NCBI GenBank assembly: GCA_903905685.1
Contig: CAIVHI010000397.1
Location: 1-9,177, forward strand
Direction: 5' to 3'
From: an uncultured Bacteroidota bacterium
GTDB lineage: Bacteria; Bacteroidota; Bacteroidia; Chitinophagales; Chitinophagaceae
DNA: 9,177 nucleotides
The position numbers and the translations under genes were made by a program. Below the pieces are notes generated by a model, which searched no databases, was not told the origin of the DNA, and worked only from the letters and a program-made list of their open reading frames with translations. Position 1 is the first letter of the stretch, and the number at the start of each line of letters is the position of its first letter. Below are positions 1 to 5,573 of this stretch, in pieces.

Positions 1-132
1 AGTACCGTAGATTTCCTCGTGACCCAGAATGCTGCGTTTACCGCGGCATCCAACCTGATTATTGCAAAATACGATCTGGTCTTTAAAATGAAGATTATAG
101 ATTATTACCTTGGCAAAGAACTCAAATTGTAA
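1..132 (+). CDS. TolC-family outer membrane efflux protein, C-terminal end (5' truncated by window edge)
   Basis: Frame 1 is open from the first base to a TAA at 130-132 and gives 43 residues beginning STVDFLVTQNAAF and ending YYLGKELKL. The pattern (V)DFLVTQNxxFxAxSNLIxAKYDxxFKxKxxDYYxGKxL is the usual end of TolC/OEP-family proteins in Bacteroidota: the last long periplasmic helix of the second repeat, then a short tail. Such proteins form the outer membrane channel of tripartite efflux pumps (RND or ABC type) or type I secretion. The partner pump genes would lie upstream, outside the window. The next gene starts 3 nt after this stop, so the two are probably cotranscribed. The family call rests on a short C-terminal match only, so substrate and pump type cannot be told. 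Confidence 0.8.
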   Translation, partial: STVDFLVTQNAAFTAASNLIIAKYDLVFKMKIIDYYLGKELKL

Positions 133-135
133 CGG

Positions 136-942
136 ATGTTGGATATTCAGGAACTAAAGAATGTGATGGTGCAGGCGGCCTCTGAGGCCGGGAAGATCAT
201 TTTGCACTACTTCAACGGCAACTTTGAGGTCAAGAACAAGGATGGCATCAATAATTTGGTGACCGAAGTGGATCACCATTCCGAGGACGTCATCATAAAG
301 ATTATCAAGGAAACCTACCCAACCCACACCATCATCAGCGAGGAAGTGGGAGAATTGATACAGGCATCCGACTATCAGTGGCTCATAGACCCTATAGACG
401 GCACAGTGAACTTTGCCCATTCCATACCCATTTGCTGTGTAAGCATCGGTCTCCTGTACAAAGGCGATTTGATATTGGGAACGGTTTTCAACCCCATGAT
501 GAACGAGCTTTATTTTGCCGAGAAAGGTAAGGGCGCAACATTGAACGGCAAACCCATTTTCGTTTCCAAGAAGAGCGACTTCAGGAAGGCTTGCCTTGTA
601 ACGGGCTTCCCCTATGCATGGCCCGATTCTTATGAGCACCCCATCAAGGTGTTTGAACGATTCATTCTCGAAGGGCTTCCAATAAGGAGGCTGGGCTCGG
701 CCGCGCTCGACCTTTGCTGGGTGGCGTGCGGGCGTTTTGATGGCTTTTGGGAATACAACCTCAGCTCGTGGGACGTGGCTGCAGGATACCTGATTGTTCA
801 AGAAGCGGGTGGGCGAATCACCAATTTTGAAGGCGAGCGATACAATGTGTTTGAGAAACAGACCCTGGCAACCAACGGGCTCATTCACGAAGCCATGTTG
901 TCGGTCATCAGCCACAAAAAGAAGCCTACGATTCAGGAGTAG
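136..942 (+). CDS. Inositol monophosphatase family protein (SuhB/IMPase-like)
   Basis: A 268-residue protein, the normal length for this family of Mg2+-dependent, lithium-sensitive phosphatases, which remove phosphate from myo-inositol-1-phosphate or related sugar and nucleotide phosphates in the cytoplasm. All metal-site motifs are visible: Glu69-Glu70 in IISEE; motif 1 at residues 82-95, WLIDPIDGTVNFAH, with Asp85, the Ile87 backbone position, Asp88, Gly89 and Thr90; and motif 2 SSWDVAAG with Trp212-Asp213. GSAALDLCWVACGRFDGFWE at 187-206 is the usual segment before motif 2. The ATG at 136 lies 3 nt after the stop of the TolC-type gene, so translation is probably coupled. The 3' end overlaps the convergent histidine kinase gene by 17 nt. 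Substrate is not certain: family members include inositol-1-phosphatase, CysQ-like and histidinol-phosphate phosphatases. The motif spacing here fits classical IMPase better than CysQ. Confidence 0.93.
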   Translation: MLDIQELKNVMVQAASEAGKIILHYFNGNFEVKNKDGINNLVTEVDHHSEDVIIKIIKETYPTHTIISEEVGELIQASDYQWLIDPIDGTVNFAHSIPICCVSIGLLYKGDLILGTVFNPMMNELYFAEKGKGATLNGKPIFVSKKSDFRKACLVTGFPYAWPDSYEHPIKVFERFILEGLPIRRLGSAALDLCWVACGRFDGFWEYNLSSWDVAAGYLIVQEAGGRITNFEGERYNVFEKQTLATNGLIHEAMLSVISHKKKPTIQE

Positions 943-2554
943 CACTCCAAGTCAAAGGCAGCACTACCGTAAAGGTGGAGCCTTCATTCGGTATGCTTTC
1001 GGCCCTTATCGTGCCCCCGAGGGTCTCGATTTGAATTTTTGTCATAAACAGGCCCAATCCTTTTCCTTCTACATGGGTGTTGAACCTGTTGTAGAGCCCG
1101 TAAAGCTGTTTTTCGAATTTCTTCAAGTCTATGCCTATGCCGTTGTCTGCCACTGCAATAGTCATGTCGTGCTCGGTAGTGGCAATCGTTATCGAGACTT
1201 TAGGCTGCCTTTCGGGAGCGCGATATTTGATGGCATTGCCAACCAAGTTGTACAGAATGCTCTCCAAATAGCTTTTTACCGTGTAGATCCCGTCCGTGCT
1301 GCCTGTGGTCAACATCGTCTTTATTTCCGTTCCAGAGTCGGCTATTTGTTTCGACAACGTTTGTTGCACGCTTTCCACTAAATCGCCCACTTTCACCCAT
1401 TCCTTTTTTTCGTGCAGTGCAGAGCGGGTCTCCAAAATGACATTCAGGTCGCGCAGTATACTGTCCAGTTTGTAGGATGCATGGGCAATATAGGCAATAC
1501 ATTGTGCACGGTCTTCCTCGGTGGTTTGAGGCAGCGTGATGATGTCTGCCATGCCTAAAATATTGGCTACCGGGGCACGAAGGTTGTGCGACACGATGTA
1601 GTTGAACTGTATCAGCTCTCCCATGCGGTGCCCCAATTCCTTCGAAGTGGTTTCCAATGCGGCCTCGCGTTTCTTGATATCCCGGTTCAGGCCAATAGAT
1701 GCGACAAACAGCATGAGAAGAATGACTGCAAGCGCAACATCAAGCACCTCGTTGCGGCGGGAAATTGCGCTGATGATTTTGGAGTTGATTTCGTTGTAGC
1801 TCTCGTCTATATGGCGCAAAAGCAGCGATACCTGCCCCAATGCGCCTTGCTCCCCATACATGTTGATTCGCTTTGCGAAATAGACATATTCGTTGAAGTT
1901 CTTAATATATTCCGATAATGCCGCCAGTGTCTTCGGGTCTTTAGCCAAGTTATTCAGTCGGTCGGCTGAAAAGGAGTCAAAATCACGCACATATTTGGGC
2001 TCTTCCCTTAAAATGAAGTCCTTTTCCTTTCGCCTCAACATCAGCAAATCGCTCTTCGATATTTTTCCGGAGTCTTCCAAGTAGTGGGCATATTTCCGCA
2101 ACTCCCCTTCAGCTCCATAGTCCTTGTAGCCTTTCTTAATCATCAGCGTCGTCAACACCTTAACCGAATCTGCAAGGCGGTTATGAAGCATGGCTACATT
2201 CTTAATGTCGTATGAAAGGTATATGAAGTTGTCGGAAGCGTCGCGGCCTATCTTCTCCAGGTTGGCCAATAAATAGCGCTGGTCCAACTCAAATTCTGCT
2301 AGATTGGGTTCCTTACCGGTTTGGAAAAAGGAATTCGATCGGTACCCGGCCTGAGTGAAATTCTGCAAACTCCTCATGCTTTCAGAATTGACGTACATCA
2401 ACTTCGTAAAGTGGAAGGCTAGAACGTTCAACTGCGATTGGCGATGGCTCACATAAAAATAAACACAAAGCCAAACAACAAATATCCTAATGAAGACATA
2501 GGAATTTAGGAAGCTTGGTCTATTTGATTTAAGGATTCTTTTTAGTGGGTTCAA
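926..2554 (-). CDS. Membrane-bound sensor histidine kinase with extracytoplasmic helical sensor domain
   Basis: A 542-residue protein. A short basic N-terminus (1-16) precedes a first membrane segment at about 18-36. Residues 40-270 form a long, charged, mainly helical extracytoplasmic region containing LRRKEKDFILREEPKYV (173-189), which resembles four-helix-bundle/HBM-type sensor modules of chemoreceptors and kinases. A second membrane segment spans about 271-289, followed by a helical linker (290-316). The HisKA H-box is FNYIVSHNLRAPV with His323 as phosphoacceptor. The HATPase domain has an N-box LYNLVGNAIKY with Asn440, a G1 box ADNGIGI with Asp470, and a G2 box GKGLGL at 497-502. The protein ends after the domain, with no receiver, so it needs a separate response regulator not found here. 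The start is TTG at 2552-2554. No ATG lies between the upstream stop and the first membrane segment, and a perfect -7 box sits 20 nt before it. The ligand is unknown. Confidence 0.93.
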   Translation of the reverse strand: MNPLKRILKSNRPSFLNSYVFIRIFVVWLCVYFYVSHRQSQLNVLAFHFTKLMYVNSESMRSLQNFTQAGYRSNSFFQTGKEPNLAEFELDQRYLLANLEKIGRDASDNFIYLSYDIKNVAMLHNRLADSVKVLTTLMIKKGYKDYGAEGELRKYAHYLEDSGKISKSDLLMLRRKEKDFILREEPKYVRDFDSFSADRLNNLAKDPKTLAALSEYIKNFNEYVYFAKRINMYGEQGALGQVSLLLRHIDESYNEINSKIISAISRRNEVLDVALAVILLMLFVASIGLNRDIKKREAALETTSKELGHRMGELIQFNYIVSHNLRAPVANILGMADIITLPQTTEEDRAQCIAYIAHASYKLDSILRDLNVILETRSALHEKKEWVKVGDLVESVQQTLSKQIADSGTEIKTMLTTGSTDGIYTVKSYLESILYNLVGNAIKYRAPERQPKVSITIATTEHDMTIAVADNGIGIDLKKFEKQLYGLYNRFNTHVEGKGLGLFMTKIQIETLGGTIRAESIPNEGSTFTVVLPLTWSATPES

Positions 2555-2874
2555 GCTGTATCGGCGTTGATACTCAAAGGTATTCGGTCTTGTTGGATGA
2601 TTTGCCGGACTCGTATTATTACAAGGTTAACAATTGTTTGGGATAAATTGAGCCCAAGTTGGGGGGCATTCAAGTCTGAGCTGCCAATCATTTTTGGGCC
2701 CGCCCATTTGCATAGGTCTCCGCAAATTTTGAAAAATGGACTTCTTCGATCATTCGGAACGTGTGTTTCGAGCGTGCGTTGTGCTATTAAAAATAAGTTA
2801 AATTCCAGGCAAGCAAGCGTGGTCATTAAATGTCGGTGCGTTTTTTGAGTCTTAAACGATGAAAAGATGTGGTT
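2555..2874. other. Divergent intergenic region between histidine kinase and lipoprotein genes
   Basis: About 320 nt between two divergently transcribed genes. It holds the -7 box of the kinase (2575-2582) and a perfect 10-bp palindrome AACAATTGTT at 2629-2638. I see no convincing -33/-7 pair for the rightward lipoprotein gene and no RNA gene. Overlapping open frames exist on both strands (2567-2848 plus and 2551-2826 minus), but neither protein resembles a known family and they occupy the same DNA, so I treat the region as non-coding. Confidence 0.6.
2575..2582 (-). promoter_or_regulatory. Candidate Bacteroidota -7 promoter box for the histidine kinase
   Basis: The minus strand reads TACCTTTG here, an exact match to the Bacteroidota -7 consensus TAnnTTTG. 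It lies 20 nt upstream of the TTG start of the kinase gene, which would give a 5' leader of roughly 10-15 nt. No clear TTG/TTTG -33 element sits 18-21 nt upstream, so the site is only half supported. It supports TTG at 2554 as the start. Confidence 0.5.
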
Positions 2875-3543
2875 ATGAAAATGATTCGTGTTTTATTGGC
2901 AATGGGCTGTCTGGTGTTTTGTTTCTCGGCATGTGTTCGTCAAGACAATTACCAACCCGGCCCGGACCCGGGGCCCGTCAACAATAATCGGGGTGTCGAC
3001 TCGGCCCACTTTACCTATAACGAATTGTTCAATGGTACCGACAACTATAATTGGGTGTTTGCCAGCCCTACAGACTCGGCCTATGGCAGTATAGGGTATT
3101 CAGGCTACCAATATGTCGATTACAGCACGTTTAGCTTCAATTCATCTGTGGTTTATACCTACAACAGTGTTTCCGGTGGGCTTATCATCCGTACCAAAAT
3201 CATGTCTAACAACGTGATGGGGTTGATATTTGGTGCTTCGCCCTCCGATAACGGCTACGCGTTTTATGTAGATTCCAATGGCTATTATTCGCTGTATAAA
3301 GAAGGCTATGGAACAGTTGCCTCCACGGCCATCATCCCATCAAGACAAGACACCCTGTTTGCCCTGAAGAAAGGGTGGAACCAACTTGAAATCGACCAAT
3401 CGGCCGGTACATGGACCGGCATCATCAACGGTACTCAAGTGTTCCAAATTCCCGCAGGGGGTTTGGCGGGTTCGGGATTTGGGTTTAAAATTGCACCGGG
3501 CACTGTGGGTTATGCAAATTACCTGTATGTAAATAGCCATTGA
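2875..3543 (+). CDS. Lipoprotein with probable concanavalin A-like (LamG/glucanase-fold) domain
   Basis: A 222-residue protein from the ATG at 2875; a GTG at 2869 and an ATG at 2881 are alternatives. The N-terminus is a lipoprotein signal: Lys2 and Arg5, a hydrophobic core, then FSAC with Cys20 as the lipidated residue. After Cys20 comes a Pro/Gly/Asn-rich linker (about 26-40), as in surface lipoproteins of this phylum. Residues 45-220 are rich in aromatic residues and in alternating beta-strand patterns: GLIIRTKI, NVMGLIFGASPSDNGYAFYVDSNGYYSLYK, GWNQLEID, WTGIINGTQVFQI and SGFGFKIAPGTVGYANYLYV. That order (buried strand, GLIF, a strand-turn-strand with YYSLYK, WNxLxI, then a INGxxV strand) is typical of concanavalin-like jelly-roll domains. 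No catalytic residues are recognisable, so binding of a glycan or protein is more likely than hydrolysis. The next gene follows after 27 nt and may be cotranscribed. The fold is an inference; lipoprotein status is strong. Confidence 0.8.
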   Translation: MKMIRVLLAMGCLVFCFSACVRQDNYQPGPDPGPVNNNRGVDSAHFTYNELFNGTDNYNWVFASPTDSAYGSIGYSGYQYVDYSTFSFNSSVVYTYNSVSGGLIIRTKIMSNNVMGLIFGASPSDNGYAFYVDSNGYYSLYKEGYGTVASTAIIPSRQDTLFALKKGWNQLEIDQSAGTWTGIINGTQVFQIPAGGLAGSGFGFKIAPGTVGYANYLYVNSH

Positions 3544-3570
3544 TGCCCACAGGTTGCAAAAAACGATATT

Positions 3571-4086
3571 TTGGTCAAGGTAGGATTGCTTTCAGATACC
3601 CATAACTTTATTGATGACGCGGTATTGCGGCATTTGGAGGGGTGCGATGAAATTTGGCACTGCGGCGACTTCGGCACTGCCGCCATCTCCGACCGCCTAA
3701 AGCAATTGGCACCGCTGCGCGGCGTTTATGGCAATATAGACGGCTACGATATCCGGAGCGAATTTCCCGAAAAATTGAGGTTTGAGTGCGAAGGTTTGCG
3801 TGTCATGATGATACATATAGGAGGTTACCCCACCAAGTATGTACCCGCAGTGAGGCAGGAATTAGCTGCAAAACCGACCGATTTGTTCATAAGTGGGCAT
3901 TCCCACATCTTGAAGGTCATTTTCGACCCTGCCTTCAAATGCCTGCACATCAATCCGGGTGCGGCAGGCATACAGGGTTGGCACAAAGTGCGCACGCTGG
4001 TGAAACTGGAGATTGCGTCGGCCAAGATTGCCAAATGCCAAGTGGTTGAGTTGGCAAAACACACCGGCGTACAGTCCACAGGATAG
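3571..4086 (+). CDS. YfcE/MJ0936-family metallophosphoesterase
   Basis: A 171-residue calcineurin-like phosphoesterase of the small YfcE/MJ0936 type, a cytoplasmic two-metal enzyme that hydrolyses phosphodiesters; the natural substrate is unknown for most members. All metal-site motifs are present in order: LLSDTH with Asp9 and His11, IWHCGDFG with Asp33, VYGNIDGYD with Asn55 and Asp57, MIHIGG with His82, and ISGHSHI with His110 and His112, then LHINPGAAG. The start is TTG at 3571, leaving two residues before the first strand, as in relatives that begin M-x-K-I/V-G-L. The only in-frame upstream stop is the TGA of the lipoprotein gene, and no ATG lies between, so a non-ATG start is forced. An ATG at 3543-3545, overlapping that TGA, is in another frame. 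No clear Shine-Dalgarno sequence is visible. Cotranscription with the lipoprotein gene is likely from the 27-nt gap. Confidence 0.93.
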   Translation: MVKVGLLSDTHNFIDDAVLRHLEGCDEIWHCGDFGTAAISDRLKQLAPLRGVYGNIDGYDIRSEFPEKLRFECEGLRVMMIHIGGYPTKYVPAVRQELAAKPTDLFISGHSHILKVIFDPAFKCLHINPGAAGIQGWHKVRTLVKLEIASAKIAKCQVVELAKHTGVQSTG

Positions 4087-4099
4087 AGGTTAAGACACC

Positions 4100-4128
4100 G
4101 GAAATAGGCTGTTTTCCAATTTTATTTT
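4100..4128 (+). terminator. Weak candidate terminator after the phosphoesterase gene
   Basis: GGAAA at 4100-4104 can pair with TTTCC at 4113-4117 around an 8-nt loop, followed by a T-rich stretch (about 4120-4128). The stem is only 5 bp, so this is a weak call, but it lies 14 nt after the stop codon where a terminator would be expected. Confidence 0.2.
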
Positions 4129-4156
4129 GATTTATGCACCAGACGTGATATTTTAG
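4125..4156 (+). promoter_or_regulatory. Candidate -33/-7 promoter for the beta-barrel gene at 4173
   Basis: TTTTG at 4125-4129 and TATTTTAG at 4149-4156 are separated by 19 nt. This fits the Bacteroidota promoter layout (TTG near -33, TAnnTTTG near -7) with one mismatch in the -7 box. Transcription would begin near 4161-4163, only about 10 nt before the ATG at 4173 and inside the palindrome 4157-4173. Confidence 0.4.
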
Positions 4157-4173
4157 TGCCAAATTGATTGGCA
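4157..4173. promoter_or_regulatory. Inverted repeat TGCCAA-N5-TTGGCA touching a start codon
   Basis: Perfect 6-bp arms (4157-4162 and 4168-4173) flank 5 nt, and the last base of the right arm is the A of the ATG of the barrel gene. It directly follows the candidate -7 box. It could be an operator for a dimeric repressor or a small hairpin limiting translation initiation. A chance palindrome of this size cannot be excluded. Confidence 0.3.
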
Positions 4174-4931
4174 TGAGAAGAATTTTGCTTTTTGCCGTTG
4201 GGGTAGTTGCCACGTTCCGCGTGGGAGCTCAGGAGTTTCCGACGGATAATAATTTCGTAAACAGCGAAAATCAAGTCAGGTCGCTGCATAGGCTATCCGA
4301 TCCCGCTTACGATTGGGCGGTTGGTGCTCAGTTTTCCGATCCCTTCTATGCTTTGTCCGTTAAATATGCTGCAACCGACCATTCCGTTTTCCAACTGATG
4401 GTGTCTCCCGTATCGGCCATGTATGGTCATTATGGATATTCCTTCTATGGCGCGCGTTACATCTACCGCTTTCCGTTCAATGTATTGCCGTTTTACGGTT
4501 TAAATACAGCTTCTTATCCTTATGCGTTTGCAGGTGCAGGGCTCTTGTCGCTCTCCTTCCCCGTGAATAATGCCGCCGGCATCTATGACCATAACAACCA
4601 TGTGGCCGATTTGGGCTGGTCGGCCGGTTTGGGCTATGAGTTCGTTTTTGGCAAACATTGGGGGCTATCTTTTGAGGCGGGCTATGGTGCATTGACTGCC
4701 AGTGGGGCTTCAACCACCACGGGTGTTACTTATTCCAGTGGACTTCATTATTATTTCTGTACTTGTGGCCACCACGCACCTAAGGCTGGCAATGCCGACC
4801 CCGATGACACTCGTGCGGAAGAGCAGGCACCCGAGCCCGAAATGGAGCAAGACCAACCCCAAAACGACGAGCAGCCTATGCATAAGCGTAAGCGTTGGTT
4901 CCAACGTCCGGTACATGACGATGGGGAATGA
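4173..4931 (+). CDS. Secreted outer membrane beta-barrel protein with charged C-terminal tail
   Basis: A 252-residue protein from the ATG at 4173, chosen over an in-frame TTG at 4164 because it gives a standard signal peptide: Arg2-Arg3, hydrophobic residues 4-14, cleavage after Ala19-Gln20. Residues 45-195 show amphipathic, aromatic-rich strands split by short loops (YDWAVGAQFS, FYALSVKYA, YSFYGARYIYRF, YAFAGAGLLSLSF, WSAGLGYEFVFG, HWGLSFEAGYGAL, VTYSSGLHYYF), consistent with an 8-strand or similar small barrel of the OmpA/OmpW size class. The barrel would end at Phe195. It is followed by CTCGHH (196-201: Cys196, Cys198, His200, His201) and about 50 hydrophilic residues, acidic and Gln/Pro-rich at 209-235 and then basic, KRKRW. 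I do not recognise the exact family. The tail would face the periplasm if both barrel ends do. A terminator-like hairpin follows at 4963-4984. Confidence 0.75.
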   Translation: MRRILLFAVGVVATFRVGAQEFPTDNNFVNSENQVRSLHRLSDPAYDWAVGAQFSDPFYALSVKYAATDHSVFQLMVSPVSAMYGHYGYSFYGARYIYRFPFNVLPFYGLNTASYPYAFAGAGLLSLSFPVNNAAGIYDHNNHVADLGWSAGLGYEFVFGKHWGLSFEAGYGALTASGASTTTGVTYSSGLHYYFCTCGHHAPKAGNADPDDTRAEEQAPEPEMEQDQPQNDEQPMHKRKRWFQRPVHDDGE

Positions 4932-4962
4932 TTGGATTTGAAACCTGATTGTAATTTTTAGG

Positions 4963-4984
4963 ATGGCTCCAATTTTGGGGCCAT
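4963..4984 (+). terminator. Hairpin downstream of the beta-barrel gene, possible terminator
   Basis: ATGGCTCC at 4963-4970 pairs with GGGGCCAT at 4977-4984 (eight pairs, one G-T wobble) around the 6-nt loop AATTTT. It lies 31 nt after the stop codon and upstream of the acetyltransferase gene. There is no T-run behind the stem, so it may slow or protect transcripts more than end them. Confidence 0.35.
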
Positions 4985-5066
4985 TCGCCATTATGGGGGC
5001 ATTTGCCGCGGCTGGGCATTCCATAATCGGCCATCCGCGCGTATATTTATCGAAACTCAAACGATC

Positions 5067-5573
5067 ATGGAAGTGCCATCCATATTGCTCCGGCCCATTC
5101 GTGTGGAAGATAACCCGGTAATTGCAACCATCATCCGCACGGTATTGACTGAATTTGGTGCGAACCGGCCCGGAACGGTCTTCTACGACCCTACTACTGA
5201 CGCCCTGTTTGAGCTTTTTATGACGCCGCATTCCGCATATTTCATTGCCGAGGTAGATGGGTGCATCGCGGGAGGGTCCGGCATTTTTCCCACCAACGGA
5301 CTGCCGTTGGGGTGCTGTGAGTTGGTAAAGCTGTATTTGCTACCGCAATATCGAGGCACGGGGCTTGGCAGGAAGCTGATTATGGCTTGTTTAGAGCACG
5401 CTGCAAGCCAAGGATTCACATCAATCTACTTGGAGACCATGCCCGAATTGAACCAGGCAAAATCGTTATACGAAAAATGCGGGTTTAAGTACTTGGAACA
5501 AGCAATGGGCAACTCCGGTCACTTTGGTTGCGACCTTTGGATGCTGAAACAAATCTCGCCTGAAAATCAATAA
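5067..5573 (+). CDS. GNAT-family N-acetyltransferase
   Basis: A 168-residue protein of the usual length for a single GNAT domain, which moves an acetyl group from acetyl-CoA to an amine in the cytoplasm. Residues 7-30 form the first strand and helix (LLRPIRVEDNPVIATIIRTV). SAYFIAEVDGCIAGGSGIF at 56-74 is the strand 2-3 hairpin. Motif A is VKLYLLPQYRGTGLGRKLI at 87-105, with the acetyl-CoA pyrophosphate loop Q94-Y-R-G-T-G-L-G101. IYLETMPELNQAKSLYEKCGF at 120-140 is motif B, with the YEKxGF turn usual in Bacteroidota members. The start is ATG at 5067; no Shine-Dalgarno sequence is visible. A TATATTTA at 5042-5049 is a poor -7 match. The gene ends 7 nt inside the 3' end of the convergent pseudogene at 5567-6490. 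Nothing nearby suggests a substrate, so it could act on a small molecule or on a protein N-terminus. Confidence 0.92.
   Translation: MEVPSILLRPIRVEDNPVIATIIRTVLTEFGANRPGTVFYDPTTDALFELFMTPHSAYFIAEVDGCIAGGSGIFPTNGLPLGCCELVKLYLLPQYRGTGLGRKLIMACLEHAASQGFTSIYLETMPELNQAKSLYEKCGFKYLEQAMGNSGHFGCDLWMLKQISPENQ

Noticed and set aside
794..1381. Plus-strand frame of 195 codons opposite the kinase gene, and other long antisense frames such as 6742-7563
   Set aside because: They are shadows of strongly supported genes on the other strand and have no motifs of their own.
2551..2826. Minus-strand 91-codon frame whose TGA overlaps the kinase TTG start by 4 nt, as in coupled genes
   Set aside because: The protein has no recognisable motif, a plus-strand frame of similar size covers the same DNA, and the best kinase promoter box lies inside its 3' end. 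The overlap is probably chance.
2567..2848. Plus-strand 93-codon frame in the same intergenic region
   Set aside because: Starts on a non-ATG codon, has no domain or signal features, and fully overlaps the opposite frame.
4988..5030. Second inverted pair ATTATGG...CCATAAT before the acetyltransferase gene
   Set aside because: Arms are 7 bp with a loop of more than 20 nt. This is too weak to call a structure.
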